From Actinomadura madurae (GTDB lineage Bacteria > Actinomycetota > Actinomycetes > Streptosporangiales > Streptosporangiaceae), in the NCBI RefSeq assembly GCF_900115095.1, contig NZ_FOVH01000007.1, forward strand, positions 186,001-250,000: a stretch of 64,000 bases of DNA, written 5' to 3'. A program made the translations under genes and the position numbers. Positions 39,543-48,516 of this stretch are shown one piece after another. Position 1 is the first letter of the stretch, and each line of letters starts with the position of its first letter. The notes beneath the pieces are model-generated. The model was given only the letters and a program-made list of their open reading frames with translations. It was not told the origin of the DNA and made no database searches.

Positions 39543-40490
39543 ATGACGGTGAGCACCGCTCCGCCGCCTCTCGCGCAGGCGGCGCACGGGGCGCGGCACA
39601 GGAAGACGGCGCGCCGGCGCCTCATGCCGCACCTGGTGGGGTGGGGGTTCGTGGGGCCCGCGACCCTGGTGGTCGTGGGCCTGGCGATCTTCCCCGCGGT
39701 CTGGGCGCTGTGGCTGTCCTTCCACGACAGCGACCTGATCTCCAGCGGCGAGTTCGTCGGCCTGGCGAACTACCGCGAGATGGTGCACGACCCGGCGCTG
39801 CGGGACGCGGCGTGGCACACGGTCGTCTACACCGTCCTGTACGTGCCGGGGTCGGTGCTGCTCGGGCTGCCGCTCGCGGTGGCGCTGAACCAGCGCATCC
39901 GCGGGATCGGGATCTACCGGACGTGCATCTTCGTCCCGTACGTCACCTCGGCGGCGGCCGTCGGCATCCTGTCCAACTTCGTGCTCGATCCCGAGTTCGG
40001 CATCGTCAACGGCGGCGTGAAGGCGCTCGGGCTGCCGGGCGCGGGGTTCCTCCAGGACCCCGGCCAGGCGCTGTACACGCTGGTGGCGGTGTCGCTGTGG
40101 TGGTCGGTCGGGCTGCCGGTGGTGGTGTACCTCGCCGCGCTGCAGGACGTCCCGCGCGAGCTGCGGGAGGCGGCGCTGGTGGACGGCGCGACCCCCTGGC
40201 AGGCGTTCCGGAACGTGACGCTGCCGCAGCTGCGGCCGGCGACCACGTTCGTCGTGATCTGGCAGATGATCATGTCGCTGCAGCTGTTCGACCTCGTGTA
40301 CACCACGACCAAGGGGCAGCCGCTGGACTCCACCTCGGTGATCGTCTACTACCTCTACGAGCAGGCGTTCAAGCAGTTCGCCGCCGGATACGGGGCCGCG
40401 GTGGCGTACGCGCTGTTCGTGTTCACGCTGGTGGTGTCGGCCGTCATGCTGCGGCGGTCCGCGCGCACGGCGGCGGGAGCACGACCATGA
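39543..40490 (+). CDS. Sugar ABC transporter permease (MalF/LacF type)
   Basis: 315 residues with six membrane helices. The EAA loop is REAALVDGATPWQAFRNVTLPQLRP, which docks on the ATPase. The N-terminus opens with a basic cytoplasmic stretch and the first helix VGPATLVVVGLAIFPAVWALW. Start ATG is one base after the stop of the binding-protein gene; the end overlaps the next permease by ATGA. Confidence 0.93.
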   Translation: MTVSTAPPPLAQAAHGARHRKTARRRLMPHLVGWGFVGPATLVVVGLAIFPAVWALWLSFHDSDLISSGEFVGLANYREMVHDPALRDAAWHTVVYTVLYVPGSVLLGLPLAVALNQRIRGIGIYRTCIFVPYVTSAAAVGILSNFVLDPEFGIVNGGVKALGLPGAGFLQDPGQALYTLVAVSLWWSVGLPVVVYLAALQDVPRELREAALVDGATPWQAFRNVTLPQLRPATTFVVIWQMIMSLQLFDLVYTTTKGQPLDSTSVIVYYLYEQAFKQFAAGYGAAVAYALFVFTLVVSAVMLRRSARTAAGARP

Positions 40491-41338
40491 GCCTCGTCCG
40501 CGCAAGGAGCACAGCCATGAGCGGCGCGAATCGGCGGTGGGTGCTGCACGTCGTCCTCGTGCCGGTGGCGGTGCTGTTCGCGGCGCCGCTGGTGTGGATG
40601 GTGCTGACGTCGCTGATGCCGGACGCCGACCTGAACCGGCTGCCCCCGCGGTTGCTGCCGGACCACGTCACGCTGGACGGATACCGGACGGTCCTCACCG
40701 AGAACGACTATCCGCGCTGGTTCCTGAACACGCTCGTCGTGTCCACCGTGGCCGTGCTGTCCCATGTGGTGCTGTGCTCGCTCGCGGGCTACGGGTTCGC
40801 GCGGCTGCGGTTCGCGGGCGGGCGGCTCGGCTTCCTCGCGGTGATGGTCACGATCATGATCCCGGTGCAGCTCCTGATGATCCCGACGTTCCTGATCTTC
40901 CGGACGCTGGGCCTCATCGACACGCTCGGCGCCGCGTTCGTGCCCTGGCTGGCCAGCGCGTTCGGCATCTTCCTCATGCGGCAGTTCTTCCTGTCCGTGC
41001 CGCCGGAGCTGGAGGAGGCGGCGCGGATCGACGGCTGCGGGCGGCTCGGGGTGTTCTTCCGGATCGTCCTGCCGATGGCCCGCCCGGCGCTCGCGACGCT
41101 GGTCGTCTTCACGCTGCTCGGGTCCTGGAACGATCTCATCTGGCCGCTCATCGCGATCACGTCCGAGGACACGTTCACGCTCCAGATGGGCCTGTCGACG
41201 TTCTCCGGGACGCGGCACACGGAGTGGTCGTCGCTGATGGCGGGCAACACGCTCGCCACCGCGCCGCTGCTGGTCGCCTTCCTCGTGGCGCAGCGGCACT
41301 TCATCGCGACGATGTCGTTCAGCGGCCTGAAGGGCTGA
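40487..41338 (+). CDS. Sugar ABC transporter permease (MalG/LacG type)
   Basis: 283 residues with six helices and the EAA loop LEEAARIDGCGRLGVFFRIVLPMARP. The ATG at 40487 overlaps the previous stop (ATGA) and has GGGAG seven bases upstream. The ATG at 40517, with AAGGAG upstream, is an equally good start that would shorten the protein by ten residues. It pairs with the preceding permease to form the membrane channel. Confidence 0.92.
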   Translation: MSLVRARSTAMSGANRRWVLHVVLVPVAVLFAAPLVWMVLTSLMPDADLNRLPPRLLPDHVTLDGYRTVLTENDYPRWFLNTLVVSTVAVLSHVVLCSLAGYGFARLRFAGGRLGFLAVMVTIMIPVQLLMIPTFLIFRTLGLIDTLGAAFVPWLASAFGIFLMRQFFLSVPPELEEAARIDGCGRLGVFFRIVLPMARPALATLVVFTLLGSWNDLIWPLIAITSEDTFTLQMGLSTFSGTRHTEWSSLMAGNTLATAPLLVAFLVAQRHFIATMSFSGLKG

Positions 41339-41401
41339 CGCCCCGGTGACGACGCGGCGCGGATCCCGCTTGCCCGAAACCAGTGCAGAGATGGAGTGTT
41401 C

Positions 41402-42295
41402 ATGGCCGACAACCGCATCATGACCGAGATCGCCGCGCAGCCGGAGTGCTGGCGGCGGGCCGCCGGGATGGCCGCGCGGGTCCGGGACGCGCTGCCGGCC
41501 CGCGGGGAGCGGGTGGCGGTCGTCGGGTGCGGCACCTCGCTGTTCATGGCGCAGGCCTACGCGGCGCTGCGCGAGGCGGCCGGGCACGGCGAGACCGACG
41601 CGTTCGCCGCCTCGGAGGCGCCGCTCGCCCGCCGCTACGACCGGGTGCTGGCGCTGACGCGGTCCGGGACGACGACCGAGGTCCTCGACGTCCTCGACCG
41701 GCTCGGCGGCACCGTCCCGACGACCGCGATCACCGCCGACCCGGACACCCCGGTGTCCGCGAGCGCGGGCCGGGTGATCGCGCTGGACTTCGCGGACGAG
41801 GAGTCGGTCGTCCAGACCCGGTTCGCCACCAGCCAGCTGGCGCTGCTGCGCGCGCACCTCGGCGAGGACCTGGCGGCCGCGATCACCGACGCCGAGGCCG
41901 CCGTGTCCGGACCGCTCCCGGCCGAGCTGCTGGGCGTCGAGCAGATCACCTTCCTCGGGCGCGGCTGGACGGTCGGCATAGCGCAGGAGGCCGCGCTGAA
42001 GATGCGCGAGGCCGCGGGCCTGTGGACGGAGGCGTACCCGGCGATGGAGTACCGGCACGGCCCGATCAGCATCACCGGCCCCGGCCGGGCGGTGTGGATG
42101 TTCGGGGAGGTGCCCGGCGGCCTCGCCGGCCAGGTCGCCGCGACGGGCGGGCTCCTGCGGGCCGCGCCGGCCGATCCGCTCGCCGACCTGATCGTGGCGC
42201 AGCGGCTCGCGGTCGCGCGGGCGCGGGCGGCGGGCCTCGACCCGGAGCGGCCCCGCCACCTCACCCGCTCGGTGATCCTGGAGTCCGGCGCATGA
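41402..42295 (+). CDS. SIS-domain sugar isomerase/deaminase (AgaS/GlmS type)
   Basis: 297 residues. Two SIS modules: GERVAVVGCGTSLFMAQAYA with LALTRSGTTTEVLDVL, then ITFLGRGWTVGIAQEAALKMREA and EYRHGPISI. This is the sugar-isomerase half of GlmS without the glutaminase, as in AgaS, which turns an amino-sugar 6-phosphate into a ketose 6-phosphate with loss of ammonia. GGAG precedes the ATG. The next two genes encode a PfkB kinase and a class II aldolase, as expected for a tagatose-6-phosphate route. Other 6-substituted sugars (for example sulfo-sugars) could also fit this three-enzyme pattern. Confidence 0.85.
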   Translation: MADNRIMTEIAAQPECWRRAAGMAARVRDALPARGERVAVVGCGTSLFMAQAYAALREAAGHGETDAFAASEAPLARRYDRVLALTRSGTTTEVLDVLDRLGGTVPTTAITADPDTPVSASAGRVIALDFADEESVVQTRFATSQLALLRAHLGEDLAAAITDAEAAVSGPLPAELLGVEQITFLGRGWTVGIAQEAALKMREAAGLWTEAYPAMEYRHGPISITGPGRAVWMFGEVPGGLAGQVAATGGLLRAAPADPLADLIVAQRLAVARARAAGLDPERPRHLTRSVILESGA

Positions 42296-43215
42296 TCCTC
42301 ACGGTCACGCTGAACGCGGCGATCGACGACACCTACGAGGTGCCAGACGCGCGGTTCGGCGAGGTCAACCGGGTGGAGACGGTGCACCGGCGGCCCGGCG
42401 GCAAGGGCGTCAACGTCGCCCGGGTGCTGCACGGCCTCGGCCGCGAGGTGGTGGCCGCCGGGCTGGCCGGCGGCGCCGCGGGACGGCAGATCGAGGAGGG
42501 CCTCGGCTCCCTCGGCGTGCCCGCCGCGTTCACGCCGGTGGCCGGGGAATCGCGCCGGACGGTCACGATCGTCGGCGGCGGCGTGACGATGTTCACCGAG
42601 CCCGGTCCCGTCGTGACCGCCGCCGAATGGGCGGCGTTCCGGGACGGCTACGCGGCGCTGGCCCGGGACGCCGCCGCCGTCGTCCTGTCGGGGAGCCTGC
42701 CGCCGGGCGTCCCCCCGGACGCCTACGCCGTGCTCGCCCGGCTGGCCCCCGGCCCGGTGATCCTGGACGCCGACGGCGAGGCGCTGCGGCTCGGGCTCGC
42801 CGGACGCCCGGACGTGGTGAAGCCGAACGCCGACGAGCTGGCCCGGGTCAGCGGGACCGGCGACACCGGCGCCGGGATCCGCGCGCTCCGCGAGGCGGGC
42901 GCGCGGACCGTGGTGGCGTCGCTCGGCGCGGACGGCCTGGTCGCCGCGACCCCGGACGGCGTGCTGCGCGCGGCGCTGGACCGTCCCGTCGCGGGGAACC
43001 CGACGGGCGCCGGCGACGCGCTCGTGGCCGGGCTGGCGGCGGGCATCGCCGACGGCCTGCCCTGGCCGGACCGGCTCCGGCACGCCGTCGCGCTGGCCGC
43101 GTGCGCGGTCCGCTCCCCCGTCGCGGGCGAGATCGACGCCGCCGAGATCCCCGCGCTCGTCCCCCATGTCACCCTCCGGACCGAGGAGAACCATGCCGCT
43201 CGTCCCCATGAGTGA
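42292..43215 (+). CDS. PfkB-family phospho-sugar kinase (tagatose-6-P / fructose-1-P kinase type)
   Basis: 307 residues. The LacC/FruK subgroup marks are ILTVTLNAAIDDTYEVP at the start, RPGGKGVNVARVLHGLG, VVLSGSLPPGVPPDAYA, KPNADELARVSG and the catalytic NPTGAGDALVAGL with its base Asp. It should phosphorylate a ketose 6-phosphate (or 1-phosphate) to the bisphosphate with ATP. ATGA overlap with the SIS gene and a 23-bp overlap with the aldolase gene show a tightly coupled pathway operon. Confidence 0.88.
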   Translation: MILTVTLNAAIDDTYEVPDARFGEVNRVETVHRRPGGKGVNVARVLHGLGREVVAAGLAGGAAGRQIEEGLGSLGVPAAFTPVAGESRRTVTIVGGGVTMFTEPGPVVTAAEWAAFRDGYAALARDAAAVVLSGSLPPGVPPDAYAVLARLAPGPVILDADGEALRLGLAGRPDVVKPNADELARVSGTGDTGAGIRALREAGARTVVASLGADGLVAATPDGVLRAALDRPVAGNPTGAGDALVAGLAAGIADGLPWPDRLRHAVALAACAVRSPVAGEIDAAEIPALVPHVTLRTEENHAARPHE

Positions 43216-44020
43216 AGTCGTCGGCGCCCCCGGCCGCGGGCTCGGGGCCTTCAACGTGATCCAGCTGGAGCAGGCCGAGGCGATCGTCACGGGCGCGGAA
43301 CGGGCCGGGACCCCGGTCGTGCTCCAGATCAGCGAGAACTGCGTCGCCTACCACGGCGCGCTCGCGCCGCTCGGGCGGGCGGTGCTGGCGGTCGGGCGGG
43401 CCGCCACCGTGCCGGTCGTCGCCCATCTCGACCACGCCACGTCGGCCGGGCTGGTCCGGGAGGCGGTCGGCCTCGGGTTCGGGTCGGTGATGTTCGACGC
43501 GTCCCGGCTCCCGCACGACGCGAACGTGGCGAGCACCGCGGAGGTCGCCGCGCGCTGCCACGACGACGGCGTCTGGGTCGAGGCCGAGCTCGGGGAGATC
43601 GGCGGGAAGGACGGCGTGCACGCGCCGCACGCCCGCACCGACCCCGCCGAGGCCGCCGGCTACGTGGCCGCCACGGGCGTGGACGCGCTCGCCGTCGCGG
43701 TCGGCACGTCGCACGCCATGCTCACCCGCGACACCGTGCTGGACCTACCGCTCATCGAGCGGCTCGCCGCCGCGGTGCCCGTCCCCCTGGTGCTGCACGG
43801 CTCGTCCGGCGTGCCCGACGCCGCGCTCACCGCCGCCGTCGAGCACGGCATGACGAAGATCAACATTGCGACGCACCTGAACAAGGTGTACACCGGCGCC
43901 GTCCGCGACCGGCTCGCCGCCGACCCCGCCCTGGTGGACCCGCGCCGCTACATCGGCGCCGGCCGGGACGCGGTCGCCGCCGAGGTCACCCGCCTCCTGA
44001 AGGTCATCAAGGCCGGCTGA
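43193..44020 (+). CDS. Class II aldolase (tagatose/fructose-bisphosphate, GatY/KbaY type)
   Basis: 275 residues; ATG at 43193 with GAGGAG upstream, inside the kinase gene. Zinc ligands and phosphate sites are in place: VPVVAHLDHATS, WVEAELGEIGGKDG, AVAVGTSHAM, PLVLHGSSGVPDAAL and KINIATHLNKVYTGAV. It splits a ketose bisphosphate into dihydroxyacetone phosphate and an aldehyde phosphate. It completes the isomerase-kinase-aldolase series. A sugar kinase that would phosphorylate the imported sugar first is not seen in the operon. Confidence 0.9.
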   Translation: MPLVPMSEVVGAPGRGLGAFNVIQLEQAEAIVTGAERAGTPVVLQISENCVAYHGALAPLGRAVLAVGRAATVPVVAHLDHATSAGLVREAVGLGFGSVMFDASRLPHDANVASTAEVAARCHDDGVWVEAELGEIGGKDGVHAPHARTDPAEAAGYVAATGVDALAVAVGTSHAMLTRDTVLDLPLIERLAAAVPVPLVLHGSSGVPDAALTAAVEHGMTKINIATHLNKVYTGAVRDRLAADPALVDPRRYIGAGRDAVAAEVTRLLKVIKAG

Positions 44021-44059
44021 GCCGCCGGGAGGGTTCCCCGCGCGCGTCCGGGATAAAGA

Positions 44060-44073
44060 TGGAAACGTTTGAA
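44060..44073. promoter_or_regulatory. LacI/CcpA-like operator candidate
   Basis: TGGAAACGTTTGAA holds the central GAAACGTTT palindrome of LacI-family sites and fits the cre pattern TGRAARCGNTTNCW except at one base. It lies 21 bp before the start of the membrane phosphatase-superfamily gene. Confidence 0.4.
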
Positions 44074-44093
44074 CCCGCGGGCGCGGGGCGGAC

Positions 44094-45824
44094 GTGCTGT
44101 TGGTGTCGCGGTCGCGGCGGGGGGACCGAACCTGGGAGGACGAGCTGACCACCGATAGCCGCCTGGAGCGGGAGACGGACGAGGACGCGCCCGCCGGCGC
44201 CACGAGGGCGGACGGGCGGCGCACATGGCGGCGCGTCGCGGCGCGGGCGGTGACCGTCGCGGCGTTCCTGCTGGTGCTGGCCGCGCTGGTCACGCCGGAC
44301 GAGTACGCGCGCCTGACGCCGGGGGCCTTCGCGCGCATCCCGGTGGAGGGGGTCCTCGGCGTGGCGCTGATCCTCGTGGTCCCCGAGCGGGCCCGGCGGT
44401 GGGTCGCGGTGACGGCGGGGGCCGTCCTCGGGGTGCTGTTCGTCCTGAAGGTGCTGGACATCGGGTTCGACGCGGTGCTTGTCCGGCCGTTCGACCTCGT
44501 GCTCGACTGGCCGATGCTGGCGCCGGGCGTGGAGTTCGTGAAGGAGTCGGCGGGACAGGCCGGGGCGATCGGCGCCGTGGTCCTGGTGGCGGTGCTGACG
44601 GTGGGCGTGATCGTGCTGATGGCGCTCTCGTCGCTGCGGCTGAGCAGGGTGGCCGTGCGGCACCGCGGGCCCGCGGCCTGGGGCGCCGGTGTCCTCGGGA
44701 CGGTCTGGCTCGTGTGCGCCGCCCTCGGGGCGCAGTTCGTGGAGGGCGTGCCGGTGGCGTCCAGGAGTGCGGCGGTCCTCGCCTACGACCACACCCGGCA
44801 GGTGCGGGACAGCCTGAACGACAAGGAGGAGTTCGCGAAGGCCGCCGCCGTCGACAGGTTCCGCACCACCCCCGACGACAAGCTGCTGACCGGGCTGCGG
44901 GGGAAGGACGTCCTGCTGGCGTTCGTGGAGAGCTACGGGCGGTCGGCGGTCGAGAGCCCCGAGTACGCGCCGCACGTCGACCCCGTCCTCGACCAGGGGA
45001 CGCAGCGGCTCGCCAAGGCGGGGTTCTCCGCGCGCAGCGGCTGGCTCACCTCGTCGACGGCGGGGGGCGGCAGCTGGCTGGCGCACGCCACGCTGCTGTC
45101 CGGGCTGTGGGTCAACAACCAGCAGCGGTACCGGACGCTCGTCAACAGTGACCGGATGACGCTGAACGGGGCGTTCCGCCGCGCGGACGCCCGGACGGTC
45201 GCGCTCATGCCGGCGATCACCCGCGCGTGGCCGGAGGGGAAGTTCTTCGGCTACGACAAGGTCTACGACAACCGGAACCTCGGGTACCGGGGGCCGCGCT
45301 TCAGCTTCGCCACGATGCCCGACCAGTACACGCTGTCGACGCTCCAGCGCACCGAGCTGGCGAAGAAGGACCGCGCGCCCGTGATGGCGGAGACGGCGCT
45401 GGTGTCGAGCCACGCGCCATGGGCGTCCATCCCGCGGCTCATCCCCTGGGACCAGGTCGGGGACGGCTCGGTCTTCAACGGGATGGGCAAGGGCTACGAC
45501 GCGCCGTGGCCGGCGGGCGGTCAGATCCGCACGGAGTACCGCAAGTCGATCGAGTACACGCTCAACACGCTCGTCTCGTACGTGGAGACCTACGGCGACG
45601 ATGACACGGTGCTGGTCTTCCTCGGCGACCACCAGCCCGCCCCGCTCATCACCGGGCCGGGCGCGAGCCGGGACGTGCCGATCACGATCGTCGCGAAGGA
45701 CAAGGCCGTCCTGGACCGGACTTCCGGCTGGGGCTGGCAGGACGGGCTGCGCCCCGCCAAGAACTCCCCGGTGTGGCCGATGAGCGACTTCCGCGACCGC
45801 TTCCTCACCGCGTTCGGGGGCTGA
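44094..45824 (+). CDS. Membrane sulfatase/phosphatase-superfamily protein (LTA-synthase-like)
   Basis: 576 residues from a GTG at 44094; downstream starts are possible because the first 45 residues are polar and low in motif content. Five hydrophobic segments (about 50-65, 82-96, 104-122, 158-180, 195-215) precede an extracellular alkaline-phosphatase-fold domain. That domain has DVLLAFVESYGRSAVES, the nucleophile region SSTAGGGSWLAHATLLSGLW and the metal-binding VLVFLGDHQPAPLI. The layout is that of LTA-synthase/phosphoglycerol transferase or membrane sulfatases. Role in envelope polymer modification is inferred. The stop overlaps the next ATG by one base (TGATG). Confidence 0.82.
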   Translation: MLLVSRSRRGDRTWEDELTTDSRLERETDEDAPAGATRADGRRTWRRVAARAVTVAAFLLVLAALVTPDEYARLTPGAFARIPVEGVLGVALILVVPERARRWVAVTAGAVLGVLFVLKVLDIGFDAVLVRPFDLVLDWPMLAPGVEFVKESAGQAGAIGAVVLVAVLTVGVIVLMALSSLRLSRVAVRHRGPAAWGAGVLGTVWLVCAALGAQFVEGVPVASRSAAVLAYDHTRQVRDSLNDKEEFAKAAAVDRFRTTPDDKLLTGLRGKDVLLAFVESYGRSAVESPEYAPHVDPVLDQGTQRLAKAGFSARSGWLTSSTAGGGSWLAHATLLSGLWVNNQQRYRTLVNSDRMTLNGAFRRADARTVALMPAITRAWPEGKFFGYDKVYDNRNLGYRGPRFSFATMPDQYTLSTLQRTELAKKDRAPVMAETALVSSHAPWASIPRLIPWDQVGDGSVFNGMGKGYDAPWPAGGQIRTEYRKSIEYTLNTLVSYVETYGDDDTVLVFLGDHQPAPLITGPGASRDVPITIVAKDKAVLDRTSGWGWQDGLRPAKNSPVWPMSDFRDRFLTAFGG

Positions 45825-47500
45825 TGTCCCTGTCCGCCGGAACCGGACGGCCGGCGGCGCCTCCCCGCGAAGCGCCGCCCGGTCCGTCCCGGGCGCCGCG
45901 CCGGCGGTGGCTGCTCGCGGCCGTCGTGGCGGCGCTGCTGGCCCAGATGGCGGTCGCGATGGTCTCCACGGCCGTCCACCAGACCCCGACCATCGACGAG
46001 CCCGTCTACGTCGCCACCGGCGTGGTCTACCTGCGGGAACACGACCTGCGGTACAACCCCGAGCATCCGCCGCTCGGCAAGCTGATCATCGGCGCGGGCG
46101 CGGTGGCCGCCGGACCTCGCCTCGACGCCGCCTTCACCGGCGACCAGTTCCAGATCGGGCCGCACCTGCTGTACCGGTCCGGCAACGACGCGCAGCGGGT
46201 GCTGCTCGCCGCGCGGCTGCCGGTCGTCGCCCTGACGCTGCTGTTCGGGCTGGTCGTCTTCGCGTTCGCCCGCGACCTCACCGGCCAGGCCGGGGGGCTG
46301 GTGGCGCTCGCGCTCTACTGCTTCTCCCCCGACCTGATCGCGCACGGCTCGCTGGCCACGCTGGACGTTCCGATGGCCGGTTTCCTGCTGACGTCGGTGT
46401 GGCTGCTGTGGCGGGCGAGACGCAGACCGCGGCTGTACCTGCCGCTGGCGGGAGCCGCGCTGGGCGCCGCCGTCGCCACCAAGATGAGCGCGCTGCCCGC
46501 CGTGCCTGTCCTCCTCATGCTGGTCTTCGTGTCCGTCTGGACGTTCCGCCCCGCCCGGCGTCCCGTCCTGACGGGCGTCCTGGCGGCGGCCGGGACGGGT
46601 CTCCTCGCCATCGCGGTGGTGTGGGTCGCGTACCTCGCCGTCGACCCGCGCCTCCGCTGGACGACCCCGGATGATCTACCGGCCGTCGAGGGCCTTCGCG
46701 GGCTCGCCGCAAGCTGGATGCCGTTCCCCCGCCCCTTCCAGGACGGCATGCGCGTCCAGTTCGGCTTCGAGGACCTGCGGTGGACGAGCTTCCTGTTCGG
46801 CGACGTCTACCAGGGGTCCCGCTGGTACTACCTTCCGGCCGCCCTGCTCGTGAAGACACCGCTGGGGATGCTCGCCCTGTGGGCCGCGGGCGTGGCCGCG
46901 ACGGCCGCCGTGCCGCGGCTGCGCCCGGCCGCCCCGTACCTCCTCCTGCCGACGGCGGCGCTGCTGGCGGTGGCGATGGCCGGAGCCCGCGATCTCGGCG
47001 TCCGATATGCCATCTACGTCCCGATGTTCCTGGCGGTGGCGGCGGCGGGAACGACGGCCGTCCGGTGGCGCTGGGCGAAGGTCGCCACGGTCGTGCTGGT
47101 GCTGTTCGTCGCGGTCAGCTCGTTGCGCACTTACCCCTACTACCTGCCCTACTCGAACGAGGCGTTCGGCGGCCCGTCCAAGACCCACCTGCGACTGCAC
47201 GACTCCAACGTCGACTGGGGACAGGACCTCGGGCGGCTCGCCGACCGCCTCCGGACCCGCTACCCCGGCGAGCAGGTGTGGCTCGCCTACAAGGGCAGCG
47301 GCGTCCCCTCGTACTACGGGATCCACGCGAACGACCCGCTCACAGTGCCGCCTTCGCAGGTGCGGGGGCTGCTGGTGGTGTCCAATAGCTGGATCGCCAA
47401 GAAGGACCCGAGGCTGACCCCGCTGATCCGCTCCAGCGAGCGGATCGACGAGGTCGGCCACTCCATCACCGTCTTCCGCCGGCCCGCTCAGCGTTCGTAG
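45824..47500 (+). CDS. GT39/PMT-like integral membrane glycosyltransferase
   Basis: 558 residues with about ten membrane helices. An acidic pair in the first external loop (TPTIDEPVYVATGVVYLREHD, with PEHPPLGKLI following) is the catalytic-type signature of protein O-mannosyltransferase/ArnT-like (GT-C) enzymes that use lipid-linked sugars. A C-terminal soluble part has SNVDWGQDLGRLADRLR and WLAYKGSGVPSYYGI. It is coupled to the preceding phosphatase-superfamily gene (TGATG), so the two likely decorate the same cell-surface molecule. It overlaps the convergent gene by 13 bp. Confidence 0.82.
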   Translation: MSLSAGTGRPAAPPREAPPGPSRAPRRRWLLAAVVAALLAQMAVAMVSTAVHQTPTIDEPVYVATGVVYLREHDLRYNPEHPPLGKLIIGAGAVAAGPRLDAAFTGDQFQIGPHLLYRSGNDAQRVLLAARLPVVALTLLFGLVVFAFARDLTGQAGGLVALALYCFSPDLIAHGSLATLDVPMAGFLLTSVWLLWRARRRPRLYLPLAGAALGAAVATKMSALPAVPVLLMLVFVSVWTFRPARRPVLTGVLAAAGTGLLAIAVVWVAYLAVDPRLRWTTPDDLPAVEGLRGLAASWMPFPRPFQDGMRVQFGFEDLRWTSFLFGDVYQGSRWYYLPAALLVKTPLGMLALWAAGVAATAAVPRLRPAAPYLLLPTAALLAVAMAGARDLGVRYAIYVPMFLAVAAAGTTAVRWRWAKVATVVLVLFVAVSSLRTYPYYLPYSNEAFGGPSKTHLRLHDSNVDWGQDLGRLADRLRTRYPGEQVWLAYKGSGVPSYYGIHANDPLTVPPSQVRGLLVVSNSWIAKKDPRLTPLIRSSERIDEVGHSITVFRRPAQRS

Positions 47501-48513
47501 ACCCCGAAGCCCCACTTCCCCGCCGGCGTGACGCCCTTCATCTTCGCGACGAGCGAGGCGTCGTCGCCCTTGGTCACCGTGCCCGCCTCCGCGGGCAGCA
47601 CGGCCACGGTCAGCCTGTTCCGCTCGCCCGGCTCGCCCGTGCCGTCCCAGACGACGCCCACCGACTCCGCCCTCTCACACTCGACGATCTTCGGACGTCC
47701 GGCTCCCCTCACCACCGCGACCGCCGCGCCGTCCACGCAGGTGACGCGGAACCGCACCGTCCCGCCGGACGGAGTGAACGCGATCGTGCGGGGCCGGCCG
47801 TCAGCGATGTGGTTCGCCCAGGCGATGCGCCTGAGTCCCTGCACCGACGGCTGCTCGGCATCGCCCCCCTGCACGGCCTTGTGGAACGGGCACGACGACG
47901 TGGCACAGGCGCCGCTGTAGATCCGCACACTCCAGGTCGCCGGGAAAGGCTCGTGGGCGGCCAGGTACCTTTCGAGTTCCGCCACTGACGACGGCTGCGG
48001 CGCGGCGAAGGGCAGGATCGCCACGGAGAACGCCACGGGCCTGCCGGATGTGGTCCGCAGGTAGCCGCCCCCGGAGTTGCTCCCTTCGCAGCCGACCGAG
48101 CTCAGCGTTCCGTTGCGCACCTGGTAGACCCTGAAGCGCCCCGAGCAGCGAAAGGTGATCATGCTGACCGGGCCGGTCGGGGTGAACCGGACCCCCGCCT
48201 TCGCGCCGGCCATGCGGAACCCCAACTCCTGGAGGGGGTCCAGGCCCTCCCGCGGCGGCGACGTCGGGAACGCGGCGTCGGCCACGCCCGTCATCGCCGG
48301 CGGGGCGCCGTCGCCGGACGCCTGCCCGAACTGCTGGACGGCGCCGAAGGCCGCCGCGACCGCGAGCGCGGTGCCGGCGGCGCCGCCGGCGGCCCGGCGG
48401 CGGTTACCCCGCCGGATCCGGCGCCGCACGTGCGGCAGCAGGTCCGGGGACGGCCGCCCGCCGGCACTCCGGGTCTCCATGACCTCGGTCAGGTCCTCCA
48501 GGCTGTACGGCAT
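47488..48513 (-). CDS. Membrane protein partner of a SigE-family sigma factor
   Basis: 341 residues. A short cytoplasmic N-terminus (SLEDLTEVMETRSAGGRPSPDLLPHVRRRIRRGNRRR) is followed by a single membrane helix (AAGGAAGTALAVAAAFGAV) and an extracellular beta-rich region with several Cys. The gene starts 3 bp after the sigma factor stop. By position and topology it is a probable anti-sigma or sensor protein, but no zinc-finger (HxxxCxxC) motif is present. No closer family is recognised. Confidence 0.72.
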   Translation of the reverse strand: MPYSLEDLTEVMETRSAGGRPSPDLLPHVRRRIRRGNRRRAAGGAAGTALAVAAAFGAVQQFGQASGDGAPPAMTGVADAAFPTSPPREGLDPLQELGFRMAGAKAGVRFTPTGPVSMITFRCSGRFRVYQVRNGTLSSVGCEGSNSGGGYLRTTSGRPVAFSVAILPFAAPQPSSVAELERYLAAHEPFPATWSVRIYSGACATSSCPFHKAVQGGDAEQPSVQGLRRIAWANHIADGRPRTIAFTPSGGTVRFRVTCVDGAAVAVVRGAGRPKIVECERAESVGVVWDGTGEPGERNRLTVAVLPAEAGTVTKGDDASLVAKMKGVTPAGKWGFGVYER

Positions 48514-48516
48514 CGG

